DNA of 64,000 nucleotides from Pseudomonas sessilinigenes (GCF_003850565.1 NZ_CP027706.1:5208001-5272000), one strand, 5' to 3'; positions 49,615 to 58,804 are shown, counted from the stretch's first letter. Notes: generated by a model from the sequence alone, not told the origin. Numbers and translations: made by a program.

Positions 49615-52600
49615 TCAGTGGTAAGCGCTGACCAGCGCGGTGGACAGATCCAAGGGAGACAAGCCGGGCAACGCCGCCTTGAGCCCCGCGCCGGTATCTT
49701 CGGCGGGGTATCCGGCTTGCGCCATGGCGGCGGCCAAGTCCTTGGCGAGCAGTTCGGGGAATGCCTTGTGCAGAGCGATTGCACAGGCCGCGCCGGTCGC
49801 ACCCTGGGCTCGTAGCGCACGAGCCGTTTGCACGGGACCGGGGTACGCCTGGATCAGCGCCTCCGCCAACGCTTGCGGTGGCGTCTGTGGCCAAGCCGCG
49901 AGCAAGCCCTTGCTGGTGTCGGCCACGGCGTAACCGCCCCCGGCCATGGCGCTGGCCAGGGTGTCGAGGGTCAGGGCAGGAAACGCGTGGAGCAACTGCG
50001 GCCCACAGTCGACACCGGCCACGCCTTGGGCCCGCAGACGGCTGGCCATCTGCACCGGGTCCGGGTAGGCCTGTGCCAGCGCGGCCGCCAAGTCCTGAGG
50101 CGAGGTCTGCGGCCAAACGGCCATGAGGCCCTTGCTGGTGTCGGCCATGGCGTAACCGCCCCCGGCCATGGCGCTGGCCAGGGTGTTGAGGGTCAGGGCG
50201 GGGAACGCGTGGGCCAATTGCGGCCCACAGTCGACACCGGCCACGCCCTGGGCCCGCAGACGGCTGGCCATCTGCACCGGGTCCGGGTAGGCCTGTGCCA
50301 GCGCGGCCGCCAAGTCCTGAGGCGAGGTCTGCGGCCAAACGGCCATGAGGCCCTTGCTGGTGTCGGCCATGGCGTAACCGCCCCCGGCCATGGCACTGGC
50401 CAGGGTGTCGAGGGTCAGGCTCGGGAAGGCGTCCAGCAATTGTTGGGCGCAATGGACTCCATCGACCTTCTGGCTGTTAAGAGCCGTCGCCATCTCTAGA
50501 GCGCTGGCGTACAGCGTGATGGTGACGTCGACCGTGGTCGAAGGCACACCGGGCACGATGTCGTTCTGGCCCTCGGCAGGGATGGCCTGGACCTGTAGTT
50601 GGTAGAGTCGTGGCGAGCCGGCGGCACCGGTGAGGGTCAGTTTCGCAACCCACTCTTGGCCCTGGGCACTGGCTTGCAACGGGGTCACTTGCAACGGGCT
50701 GCCGGCGCTGTGTATGACCGCCTGATAGCGTGTGGCATTGGCCACTGCTTGCCAGCGCAGGGTGACGTTGCTGCCGGCACTGCTGGCTTGCAGGTTCAAC
50801 GGCTGGTCCAGGCGAACCAGGGTCAGCACGTCGCTGGCCGGGCTAGCCACGGTGGTGCTGCTGCCGTGTGTCACCAGGCTGAAGCCAAAGTTGCCGGCAG
50901 GCGCCACCGCCTCGAAGGTGACGACGCACTGCGTAGGCGGTGGCTGTTGCGGTTGGGGGGGCGTAATGTTCCGGTCGGGGACCCAGGTGCTACCGCCATG
51001 CACGCTGGAGAGGACATAAGACTGCGCTTCGGGCACGGCCGCCCAGCTCAGCATCACCCCACAGTCAGGTGCGATGATGCTGCTCTCGTTGTGCGCCTGC
51101 AGGGCTGTCGGCGCGGCAAGACGCTGGAATGATGCACCGACCCATACCGTCTTGGCATCGCCATGAGTACCCTGCACCTGGGCCTTGTAAGGGCCGGGGA
51201 GCCATTGGGCGTCGAAATCGAAATGGGTGTCGCGCGCGGCGACGTCCAGGCCAGGTTGGTCGAGCAGGACTTTTGCTGCGCTGTCGAGCAGTTGCGCATG
51301 ATAGCCGGCGTTCCCCTGGCCACCGCCCCAGGCGAGTGTCACTACCCGGTTGGCGACGCTGACGCTGGGGTGGTCGGGCGGGCTTTGGGTGCCCGTCCCC
51401 GTGCCGGTTCCGGTGCCCGTTCCAGTGCCTGTGCCCGTACCGGTTCCAGTACCTGTGCCGGTTCCAGTGCCCGTCCCCGTACCGGTTCCGCCGACGATCG
51501 CGATGATGCTCGCAACCGCACCTGCTACCGCCGCCGCGGCGCCCGCGGCTCCAGCGGCGGCCGCTTCGGATGCGGCCAGTGCCGAAGCTGCGGTTGAAGC
51601 CACGGCGTCGGCGGCGGCGCCGTCTATCAGTTGCTGGCATGCCAGCGTGGCTGCGTAAGAGGCGGCAGCCTTGCCCGCCGTCAGCGCAATCAAGGTGGCA
51701 ATGGCCTCGCTGTTCTTGAGCAGGCCTTGCACGAACGATTCCGCCGCGCTGGCCAGCGCGCGGTCGATATAGGCCCCGAGCTCCGACATCTTGATCGAGT
51801 TAGGCAGGGGTATCGAGACAATGCCAGGGAAGGGGATCGCTGCGGCGGTCAACGAGGTGTCGGCGATCGTCAGGGTGTACTTGCCATCCAGTTGCAGGCT
51901 GACGCCGTTGTCCTGCGTGCTGAACGACACGCTGATTTTGAATGTCGATTTGAGCAAGGTCTTGAAGGCGAAATCTACCAACTTACCGCAGCCGGAACTG
52001 CCTTGTTCGGACAGCTTTTGCAGTGTCTTGATGAAGTCTATCGCCTGGGTCAGGTAGTCGAAGCTTGGCCAGTTGGTGACCTGGAAACCACCATCCTTGC
52101 TGTAGCGCACACCCAGCGAGACATTTTTCGGCAGAAACGGCGAGTAATCGGACAGAGAGGTGAGCGTGCCGTCGATCTGCATGTTGCCCTTGCTGTTCTT
52201 GCTGGTCATCACGCTGACATCGACGCCGAACGATGCCTGCATGAACCACAAGCTGCCAGCAAACCCCATCGACTGCTTGCCCGAGACCGTGGAGATGGCG
52301 AGTGCCGGGCCACCAGTGGCGCTGGTCGCCTTCGGCGCGGCAATGGTCAGGATGTAGATGTCGATGGGATTGCCCAGGGCGATGGAAGCGGTGACACCGT
52401 CCTTGGCGATCTGGATGTTGCCAACCACCTCGAAGGTGGTGACCAGCGTCAGGTCAAACAGCGCCTGGATATTGAAACCCGGTTGGTAGGCGATGCTGCT
52501 GGCCGGAGGCGCGGCAGGCAATGTGCCCGGCGCGATGGGGCAGGCGAACGTATCCAGGCTCAATGGCTGGCTGCCGGCCGTCTTGCAGTAGTAGAGCTGG

Positions 52601-53673
52601 CTGCCGGCCTTGAACACGATGTTGATCAGCGAACTGGGCCACACCGCCTCACCGATGCATTGGTTGAACACATCACCGATCGAGAGGGTCTTGTCGACTT
52701 TGACACTGGCCACCTGAGGGGTGGTGTTCTGCAGGTAGATGTATCCGGTGAGCTGGGCCGACCCCACCTTGACGGTGCCTTGTACCTGAAAGTTCTTCTG
52801 TGCGCTGGGGCCGCCATAGCGAGCGAAGACGCCGAACATCAGGTTGCTGAACGAGATACCGGTCATGGCCCCACCGAACAATGTGGGGATGCTGGCGTCA
52901 GGCGTAGCCGACTGCAGGCAGGCGGCGAAGGTCTTGTTTACATCGTCGGAAACCAGCGCACCGCTAAAGGCATAGTTGTTGTCGAACACCGAGACGCTGA
53001 GGTTGCCGATGACGCTCAGTTGCCTGGCCGTGGTGAACTGATAGTTGATTTTGATGTTCTCAAAACCGAACAGGCCAAACAGCTTGATATTGGGAAGCGC
53101 CGCCGCGTAGAACGCCTGCTTGACTGCGGTGCCAGCCGCGCTGCCGCTGGCAAGTACGGCAGACAAGGAGAGCGTGTCACCGGCGCCTGCCGAGGTGTCG
53201 TAACCGATCTGCACCAGGCTGCCGAACAGTTCTATGTCTTTGAGGCTGACCGTCAGCCAGAACCCGCAGGTGTTATCCATGGTCAGCGTGGTTTTCGCCA
53301 CGCTCGTGGGAACCGGCGTTTGTGGAAAAATGCTGAACAGGTTCGTGCCGCTGGGCGGCGTACCGCTGCCGAAATGGCTGAAGGTGAAGAAGCCTGCATC
53401 CTGTACCAGCAAGCGGCCGGTGGGCAGTTGCGTATTGAAGGCATTGTTGATCAGCTCAAGAACATCCATCCCGCCAGAATTAGCGGAGGCCAGGTCCGCG
53501 TAGATCAGGCTGTATTGGCGTGACAAGTCCAGTTGGCACTTGCTCTGGGTGGCGAACTTGCCACCGAAAATCTCTGACCAAGCAAAATGTGCCGATACGC
53601 GGATATCCATGGGCGAGCGGCCCTCCCGCAGGCAAGGTACGAAGTAGTGGGGCAATGGCTCTTGCCCCTCCAC
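49615..53673 (-). CDS. Giant multidomain protein of the lectin operon
   Basis: The protein has 1352 residues from a GTG at 53673. ATG 53610 (MDIRVSAHFAW), with GAGGG upstream, is a good alternative start. Residues 1-650 are a beta-rich region of unknown family (SVFDNNYAFSGALVSDDVN, SLWFMQASFGVDVSVMTSKN). An Ala-rich hydrophobic segment at about 675-727 could insert in membranes. A 17-unit Gly-Thr linker follows (729-762), then about 300 residues of fibronectin-III-like beta domains (TLRWQAVANATRYQAVIHS). Residues about 1055-1352 are four to five 74-residue copies of the helical module found in both lectin genes. No signal peptide. It could be a toxin or adhesin core decorated by lectins, which is inference. 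Confidence 0.7.
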   Translation of the reverse strand: MEGQEPLPHYFVPCLREGRSPMDIRVSAHFAWSEIFGGKFATQSKCQLDLSRQYSLIYADLASANSGGMDVLELINNAFNTQLPTGRLLVQDAGFFTFSHFGSGTPPSGTNLFSIFPQTPVPTSVAKTTLTMDNTCGFWLTVSLKDIELFGSLVQIGYDTSAGAGDTLSLSAVLASGSAAGTAVKQAFYAAALPNIKLFGLFGFENIKINYQFTTARQLSVIGNLSVSVFDNNYAFSGALVSDDVNKTFAACLQSATPDASIPTLFGGAMTGISFSNLMFGVFARYGGPSAQKNFQVQGTVKVGSAQLTGYIYLQNTTPQVASVKVDKTLSIGDVFNQCIGEAVWPSSLINIVFKAGSQLYYCKTAGSQPLSLDTFACPIAPGTLPAAPPASSIAYQPGFNIQALFDLTLVTTFEVVGNIQIAKDGVTASIALGNPIDIYILTIAAPKATSATGGPALAISTVSGKQSMGFAGSLWFMQASFGVDVSVMTSKNSKGNMQIDGTLTSLSDYSPFLPKNVSLGVRYSKDGGFQVTNWPSFDYLTQAIDFIKTLQKLSEQGSSGCGKLVDFAFKTLLKSTFKISVSFSTQDNGVSLQLDGKYTLTIADTSLTAAAIPFPGIVSIPLPNSIKMSELGAYIDRALASAAESFVQGLLKNSEAIATLIALTAGKAAASYAATLACQQLIDGAAADAVASTAASALAASEAAAAGAAGAAAAVAGAVASIIAIVGGTGTGTGTGTGTGTGTGTGTGTGTGTGTGTGTGTQSPPDHPSVSVANRVVTLAWGGGQGNAGYHAQLLDSAAKVLLDQPGLDVAARDTHFDFDAQWLPGPYKAQVQGTHGDAKTVWVGASFQRLAAPTALQAHNESSIIAPDCGVMLSWAAVPEAQSYVLSSVHGGSTWVPDRNITPPQPQQPPPTQCVVTFEAVAPAGNFGFSLVTHGSSTTVASPASDVLTLVRLDQPLNLQASSAGSNVTLRWQAVANATRYQAVIHSAGSPLQVTPLQASAQGQEWVAKLTLTGAAGSPRLYQLQVQAIPAEGQNDIVPGVPSTTVDVTITLYASALEMATALNSQKVDGVHCAQQLLDAFPSLTLDTLASAMAGGGYAMADTSKGLMAVWPQTSPQDLAAALAQAYPDPVQMASRLRAQGVAGVDCGPQLAHAFPALTLNTLASAMAGGGYAMADTSKGLMAVWPQTSPQDLAAALAQAYPDPVQMASRLRAQGVAGVDCGPQLLHAFPALTLDTLASAMAGGGYAVADTSKGLLAAWPQTPPQALAEALIQAYPGPVQTARALRAQGATGAACAIALHKAFPELLAKDLAAAMAQAGYPAEDTGAGLKAALPGLSPLDLSTALVSAYH
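49700..50510 (-). repeat. Tandem 222-bp coding repeats
   Basis: Near-identical units repeat with a 222-bp (74-codon) period, for example the GGCGTAACCGCC element at about 49927, 50149 and 50371. The copies between 49921 and 50400 are almost identical at the DNA level, which indicates recent duplication or gene conversion. The flanking copies at 49700-49900 and 50400-50510 are more diverged. The repeat unit encodes the M-A-S-x-L/A-M-A-G-G-G-Y helical module. Confidence 0.85.
51388..51489 (-). repeat. Gly-Thr dipeptide simple repeat
   Basis: About 17 tandem Gly-Thr codon pairs (GGx ACx) form a hydrophilic linker inside the giant gene. The 6-bp unit with varied third positions is a candidate for length variation between strains. 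Confidence 0.85.
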
Positions 53674-53688
53674 GTAGGCGAGCGTGAT

Positions 53689-54012
53689 TCAGCTGAAGGT
53701 GTGGGTCTTGGAATTGTAGGTACCTTCCGAGACGACCACGTTCAGGTCTTTGACCACATCGCTGCCGATCGCACCCGAGATCACGTCCATCGGTGGCGAC
53801 ACGGCGACGTACACCTGGTTGGTCGTGCCCACGGCGACTTCCAGCAGGGTTTCCGGGTCCGGCGTCTTGCCGCCAGCTTCGGGAGCCTGGGAAACGACGC
53901 TGAACAGGAACGGTGCTGCCGCTGTAGGGGCGGAACTGGGGATGGCGAGCGAGGCAGTGTAGGTTTTGTTATCGATGTTGAAGACTGCGTTTACGACAGC
54001 GCTGATGGCCAT
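53689..54012 (-). CDS. Small protein, first gene of the lectin operon
   Basis: The protein has 107 residues from the ATG at 54012, preceded by GGAG. It has a beta-rich composition (AVFNIDNKTYTASLAIPSS, VYVAVSPPMDVISGAIGSDV) and no cysteine, signal peptide or recognised domain. It lies 15 bases upstream of the giant gene's start and is evidently co-transcribed with it. Its position suggests a chaperone or an accessory subunit of the giant protein. I do not recognise a family. Confidence 0.65.
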   Translation of the reverse strand: MAISAVVNAVFNIDNKTYTASLAIPSSAPTAAAPFLFSVVSQAPEAGGKTPDPETLLEVAVGTTNQVYVAVSPPMDVISGAIGSDVVKDLNVVVSEGTYNSKTHTFS

Positions 54013-54362
54013 TATGAGAACTCCATTCTGCATTGACTGGCGATTACGATGGGTGCCCAGCTTTCTGGTACCCGACGGTGACGCAAGATCACTGTAGTAG
54101 GCATTGTTAATAGCAAATAGCCATGCGACAAACGGTCATTACTGGGGCGTTCAACACCCACTTTTATCTGGCAGGGAGGAACGCTGAGCCAGCCCACAGA
54201 GGCGGTCCGGGCTGCGTATTACGAGGAGTGATCGACCGCTCCCGTTCAACGATGGATGCTCCCAGCTCAGGCCGAGAAAAACTCAACGCAGTGTCGGGAT
54301 GAGTTGACCACTGCAATTGAGCCTGGACAGTCGCTGCACAAGCTTTTCAGCGCCCTGATCTT
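54013..54362. other. Intergenic region between gspD and the lectin operon
   Basis: This 350-bp gap follows the end of the leftward gsp operon and must hold the promoter of the leftward lectin operon. It contains no gene-like frame and no GGTACC array. No convincing terminator hairpin was seen after gspD, so some readthrough from the secretion operon into the lectin operon is possible. Confidence 0.4.
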
Positions 54363-56603
54363 TCAAAGTTTTTGCAGTGGCTGGATAAGCTGGAAGCGCT
54401 GGCGATACTCATCCGTCACCTGGCGCGCCTCGCTGTTGCCGGTGATCACTCGTGGGGTGATGAGCACGATCAGTTCCGACCGGTCGTCATTGCGGGTGGT
54501 TGTGCCGAACAGCCACTTCAGGCCTGGCACCTTGCCCAGGTACGGTACGCTGCGATTGGCCTCTACCTGGTTCTGCTTGATCAGGCCTCCCAGCAGGACA
54601 GTCTGGCCGCTTTGCACGGCGACTTGGGTAGACACCGCGCGGGTCGAGATGGTGGGGTTGGCCGGTGGCGTCGCCGTCGTGCCGGTTCCGCCGCTGGCGG
54701 TCGGCGTGGCGTCGCTGACCTGCTGCTGAATGTCCATGTACACCAAGCCGCCGGGGTTGATGCGTGGCACCACATTGAGGATCACCCCGGTCTGTACGTA
54801 CTGCACTGAGCTGGTCTGGATGGCTCCGACCCCGGTATTGATAGTGGTCTGGCTAATCGGGATGTTGTTGCCCACCTGGATCCGCGCTTGCTGGTTGTTC
54901 ATCACCACCAGCGAGGGCGCCGAGAGCACCTTGGTGTTGCCGCTGGTTTCCAGCGCGCGCAAGGCCACCTGGAAGTTGTTGCTGACAAAGGAGTAGAACA
55001 GCGAAGCCGATTTCACCTCGACGCCGCCTCCGCCCAACGCACCCTGGCTACCCGAGGTGTTCTGCACGCCAGGAGTGGTCGAGTTGCCCGCCAGGTTCCC
55101 CAGGTACCATTGCACGCCTTGCTCCAGAGAACCGGTCAGGCTGACTTCGAGAATGCGTGTTTCGATCTGCACCTGCAGGGGGGGATTGTCCAGGCGTTGT
55201 ATCGCCGACTCGATTTCAGCCCATTGTGCCGGCCGGCTGCGCACCAACAGCTGGTTGCTGCTTTTCTGGGCCGTGATGCGCACCGAATTGTCGAATGTTT
55301 CGTTGCTCGTGGCGTTTTCGGCCTGCGCCTGATCCTCGCTGCTGGCCTCGAACTCTTCTTCCGGCTGTGCCGCGTTGGTGCCTTCTGCGTTGCCGTTACC
55401 ACCGATCCCATTGATGCCCGATGGCAGGCCTGAAACATTGCCGCTGCTGTCGCTGCCAGTACCGTAACCATTGCTCGACAGGGTGACCGTACGCAGGCCG
55501 GGCGCTACCTGGGCGGCCGGCTCATCGGTGATTTTTGCATTGCCGTAGATCTGCCGCAGGTACTTGGCAAGGTCAGTGGCCTTCATGTTGCGCACGTCGT
55601 ACACATACATTTGCGGTTCATTGCCGCCGCCTTGGTCAATGGCTTCGATCCAGCGTCCGACATCACTGAGGTACTGCGGCTGAGAAGAGATCACCACGAT
55701 GGAGTTGGTACGTTCGATCGGCAGGAAACGCAACATCCCGGCCAGGGGTGTCGTGCTTTGCGCTCCGAACAAATGCTCAAGCTCAGGCATCAACTTGCTG
55801 ACGTTGGCGTGCTTGAGCCCGAAGACGCTGACGGACATGCCCTTGAGCCAATTGACATCGAAGGTGTCGATGGTCTGCTGATAGTTGTTCAGCTCATCGG
55901 GAGTGCCCGCCATGATCAGCAGGTTGCGGGCGGCATCGACCTGCACGAAGGCATTTTCCCGGGCCATGGGCTGCAAGAGCTTTTGCATTTGCGGTGCGGA
56001 AATATAGTTGAGCAGAAAGAACCGGGCCGTCATCCCGCTGCCGGGTTGTGGCAATGCCAGCTGCGGCGCGAGCCGGCCGGCGATCGCCGTGTTCGCCGGC
56101 AGCACAACGTAACTGCCGTTCTGCCGGATGATGGCGTTCCTGGTCAGCGCCAACAGGGTTTCCAGGATCGAGAAAGCCTGGTTCTTGTCGACGGGCCTGG
56201 AGGTCGAGAAGGTGACGTCGCCCGCCACACCCGGGGCGATGCTGTAGTTCTCCTTCAGCACGTCACCGAGGATGGTGTTGGCCACGGCCTGGATCGAAAC
56301 ATTGGCGAAGTTGAAGGTGACGCCTGGCTCTTGCGATGCCGTCGCGGCTTGGGGCAGCGCTGACGGTTTTTTATTGATGAAGTGCTGGTTGCCCTGGACA
56401 ACCCGGGTCGTGGTCGGCGGTGTGATGATCGCCATTGGCGATGCTTTTGGCGCCGGGATCGGCAGCGGTGCGCGATCAGTACCGGTGCCGGACAAGGCTT
56501 CCTTGATCAGCTTGTCGTCCCGGGCGCTGTCGGTGGCGGGTGTTGTACAACCACAGAGCGCTATCGCGCCGGCCAAGCCAGTGTAGATGAATCGTTTTCT
56601 CAC
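54363..56603 (-). CDS. gspD: Type II secretion secretin GspD
   Basis: The protein has 746 residues. The signal is of lipoprotein type with lipobox ALCGC near residue 19, so it may be lipidated and not need a separate pilotin. N0-N3 domains follow (FNFANVSIQAVANTILGDVL, RFFLLNYISAPQMQKLL, VFGLKHANVSKLMPEL). There is a long Gly/Asn/Glu-rich insertion at about 390-440, and then the secretin domain with VLSAPSLVVMNNQQARIQVG and the closing LLGGLIKQNQVEANRSVPYL plus TTRNDDRSELIVLITPRVI. It forms the outer-membrane pore of the T2SS. Its start overlaps the GspC stop (ATGA, 56600-56603). Confidence 0.93.
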   Translation of the reverse strand: MRKRFIYTGLAGAIALCGCTTPATDSARDDKLIKEALSGTGTDRAPLPIPAPKASPMAIITPPTTTRVVQGNQHFINKKPSALPQAATASQEPGVTFNFANVSIQAVANTILGDVLKENYSIAPGVAGDVTFSTSRPVDKNQAFSILETLLALTRNAIIRQNGSYVVLPANTAIAGRLAPQLALPQPGSGMTARFFLLNYISAPQMQKLLQPMARENAFVQVDAARNLLIMAGTPDELNNYQQTIDTFDVNWLKGMSVSVFGLKHANVSKLMPELEHLFGAQSTTPLAGMLRFLPIERTNSIVVISSQPQYLSDVGRWIEAIDQGGGNEPQMYVYDVRNMKATDLAKYLRQIYGNAKITDEPAAQVAPGLRTVTLSSNGYGTGSDSSGNVSGLPSGINGIGGNGNAEGTNAAQPEEEFEASSEDQAQAENATSNETFDNSVRITAQKSSNQLLVRSRPAQWAEIESAIQRLDNPPLQVQIETRILEVSLTGSLEQGVQWYLGNLAGNSTTPGVQNTSGSQGALGGGGVEVKSASLFYSFVSNNFQVALRALETSGNTKVLSAPSLVVMNNQQARIQVGNNIPISQTTINTGVGAIQTSSVQYVQTGVILNVVPRINPGGLVYMDIQQQVSDATPTASGGTGTTATPPANPTISTRAVSTQVAVQSGQTVLLGGLIKQNQVEANRSVPYLGKVPGLKWLFGTTTRNDDRSELIVLITPRVITGNSEARQVTDEYRQRFQLIQPLQKL

Positions 56604-57136
56604 AGATCGCTGTCCTTGGAAGTGTCAGGCAAAGAGGGGAGAGACGGTGTGTTCTGCGGCACTTTCAATAGCAGCAGCTTCAGCGTTTGGGTGTTGGCGC
56701 CCTGGGTCAACGTGACGTGTGTCGGTTCGATCCGCTCGACTCGCCAGCCATTGGGCAGTTGTTGCTGTTCGAGGGCTGCCAGCTGTTGCCCGTCGCTGGT
56801 CTTGAAAAAGGCCTTGCGCAGGGCTCCGGAAGCGATGACGCCGGTCAGGCTCAGGCCGTTGAGCGACGATGGCGCCTTGTCGGTGGCTGGGGAGGGTGGC
56901 GGGTCAGGCTGCCTATGGGCGTTGAACAGTGGCTTTTTCCAGGTGTATTCATACGCCGACAGCGCCACGGGCATGGGCCCGGCAGTGACGGCCGCTTTCA
57001 CCGGGGCTGCCGATGGATCGAGTGCAGGTAGCCACTGAACCTTGGTTCCAACGCCGTTGAGCAAGGTCAGGAGTAACCCCAAGAGCCCCAGTACGGCTGC
57101 ACTCAGCCAACGAAGCGAGGGCGACAAGCGCGTCAT
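56600..57136 (-). CDS. gspC: Type II secretion inner-membrane protein GspC
   Basis: The protein has 178 residues from the ATG at 57136, preceded by AAAGGAG. It has one N-terminal transmembrane helix (LRWLSAAVLGLLGLLLTLL) and then a periplasmic homology region (TGVIASGALRKAFFKTSDGQQ, GWRVERIEPTHVTLTQG) that contacts GspD. At 178 residues it is shorter than GspC proteins with a PDZ domain, so the PDZ domain is absent. It sits between gspM and gspD, at the end of the operon rather than the beginning. GspN is an alternative name for such short proteins. Confidence 0.8.
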   Translation of the reverse strand: MTRLSPSLRWLSAAVLGLLGLLLTLLNGVGTKVQWLPALDPSAAPVKAAVTAGPMPVALSAYEYTWKKPLFNAHRQPDPPPSPATDKAPSSLNGLSLTGVIASGALRKAFFKTSDGQQLAALEQQQLPNGWRVERIEPTHVTLTQGANTQTLKLLLLKVPQNTPSLPSLPDTSKDSDL

Positions 57137-57732
57137 GGCGTCGCTCCTTTTGGCGTTGGGTTTTGCAGGTATGCGCTGATCAGCAGTTGTGCGGCCAGGC
57201 GATTTGAGCTGGCAAGCTGGCCCCGGCTTCTCTCGATCCGGAAGGACTCGATGAACAGCGAGACCTTGCCGTTTTCCAGGCGATGCAGCAGGCCGGCCAG
57301 AGGCTCGATGGCGCATTCGAGGTTGATCCGCACACTGACTTGCCGATAGGGCCCTTGCTGGGTGACCGGCACCGGGGTTCGATTGGTCAGCGTGCAGCCA
57401 TCGCCCACCGTGGCGAATACCTGCAAATCGGCGGCGATCAACTGCATCAGTTGTGCGGTGGCCGCGCCCATGTCGGAATCGGCCAGCAGGTTTTCATTGC
57501 CCACGGATGAGCGCCTGACCTGGGCCAGCGAGTGTTCCAGTGCAGGACGCTGGCTGGACAATGCCACGTAGCGTTGCTGGTTGTGGCGTAGCAGCGCCAT
57601 CTCATCGGCAATGGCCAACAAAGGCTGGCTGAACCAAACATGCAAGGTCAGAAAGTACCCCCCGACCAGGCTCAAAGCGGCCAGGGCCAGGGCCAGGACG
57701 CGCTGGCTAGCGGGGGTTGGTCGCAGGCGCAT
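57133..57732 (-). CDS. gspM: Type II secretion protein GspM
   Basis: The protein has 199 residues, with one N-terminal transmembrane segment (VLALALAALSLVGGYFLTLHVW), a coiled stretch (LALEHSLAQVRR region) and a ferredoxin-like periplasmic domain (QVSVRINLECAIEPLAGLLHRLENG). It forms the assembly platform with GspL, whose gene it overlaps by 26 bases. The overlap with gspC (57133-57136) is a coupled ATGA. Length is normal for GspM. Confidence 0.87.
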   Translation of the reverse strand: MRLRPTPASQRVLALALAALSLVGGYFLTLHVWFSQPLLAIADEMALLRHNQQRYVALSSQRPALEHSLAQVRRSSVGNENLLADSDMGAATAQLMQLIAADLQVFATVGDGCTLTNRTPVPVTQQGPYRQVSVRINLECAIEPLAGLLHRLENGKVSLFIESFRIERSRGQLASSNRLAAQLLISAYLQNPTPKGATP

Positions 57733-58804
57733 GGCTGGCCTCCGCTTTGCGTAGGGTGGCGAGCATGCTGAAGCGGTCCTGGCCGGTGACGGGGTCTGGC
57801 TGGATGACGCCCTGGAAATTGATGCCTTCCAGGCTACGGCAGGCTTTCATGGCGCTGATCAGGGCGCTGGCCTGGCTGCTTTGGCCGATCAGGCTGACCT
57901 GGCCGTCCGGGTTGATGTTCAGGGACTCCAGGGTGGTATTGAGCGGGATGCATTGGCTCAATTCATTGAGCAGCGCCGCCATTGAGGTGGTTTGTGCCCG
58001 CCGTTCCACGACATAGCGTTGAGCATCGAGGGTGTCGTCGATCTGCTGATTGAGCGCCTGGACCTGTTGCGTTTGTTGTTGCAGGGTCTTGACCTGCTGC
58101 CGCATGTCTTCAAGGGCCTGCTGGCGGTTGTGCAACCAGAGTTGCAGGCAGGCCAGCGCCAGGGCCAGGGCGACCAGCGCGAGGGCCGGAGCTGGCCGCA
58201 TCAGCGAGCGGCGTATGCGGGCCCGGCGATGGGGTGCCAGCAAGTCGACGTGCAAACGTGTGCCGTGCTCATCCAGCACATCAACCGCCATGATCGAATG
58301 ACCGGCCTGTTGCGCCTGATCGAGCAGTGCATCCAGCCGTTCACGGCTGACCACGGCCAGGCGAATGCGGATCAGCGAGTCGTGGGCAGAGGGCAGGCGG
58401 ACACAGTCGAAATAAACCTGGCTGGCCTTGAATGGGGTGTATTTGTCCATCTCGAACGACAGCATCGAGGTGAGGTCCTGGGCCACCGCCGCCGGCAGCG
58501 ACACTTCATGGAGCAAACGCTGGTGCGGCAACAGGACCAGGATCGGTGTACCCGATGTCGATGGGGAGGTGGCCGGTTGCAGTTGCCCAACGTCCCCGGT
58601 CCAGAAACGCTCGTCCCGTGAAAACAGCAACGGCTGTTTTTTCTCGGGGTTGATCCTGGCTCGCCAGGAGGCGGGCAGGCAGGCCAGGAGTTCTGCCCGC
58701 CACCAAGCAAGGAATCCAGGCAGCGGCGACCCTCGCCAGCGCAGCAGTAGCCAGCGGATCAGGGGCTGTAGCCGGTCAGCCAGGGGCTGGATCAGCAGAT
58801 TCAT
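57707..58804 (-). CDS. gspL: Type II secretion protein GspL
   Basis: The protein has 365 residues. The N-terminal cytoplasmic actin-like part binds GspE (EVSLPAAVAQDLTSMLSFEMDKYTPF matches the PilM/GspL core). One transmembrane helix follows at about 215-232 (LALVALALALACLQLWL), then a coiled coil (QQVKTLQQQTQQVQALNQQI) and a PilN-like periplasmic domain. It recruits the ATPase to the inner-membrane platform. It overlaps gspK by 4 bases. The sequence resembles PilN/GspL fusions of the Pseudomonas second T2SS type. Confidence 0.87.
   Translation of the reverse strand: MNLLIQPLADRLQPLIRWLLLRWRGSPLPGFLAWWRAELLACLPASWRARINPEKKQPLLFSRDERFWTGDVGQLQPATSPSTSGTPILVLLPHQRLLHEVSLPAAVAQDLTSMLSFEMDKYTPFKASQVYFDCVRLPSAHDSLIRIRLAVVSRERLDALLDQAQQAGHSIMAVDVLDEHGTRLHVDLLAPHRRARIRRSLMRPAPALALVALALALACLQLWLHNRQQALEDMRQQVKTLQQQTQQVQALNQQIDDTLDAQRYVVERRAQTTSMAALLNELSQCIPLNTTLESLNINPDGQVSLIGQSSQASALISAMKACRSLEGINFQGVIQPDPVTGQDRFSMLATLRKAEASHAPATNPR

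Noticed and set aside
48827..50452. 541-codon open frame on the - strand in another phase
   Set aside because: It spans the junction between two real genes and repeats only because the underlying 222-bp repeats do. It has no start signal.
49700..50510. CRISPR-like tandem repeats
   Set aside because: The period is 222 bp, the units are coding and in frame, and there are no short direct repeats with unique spacers.
51631..53523. 630-codon open frame on the + strand
   Set aside because: It is a shadow of the giant gene with arginine/glutamine-rich composition and no recognisable domain. The - frame has the operon context, ribosome site and repeats.
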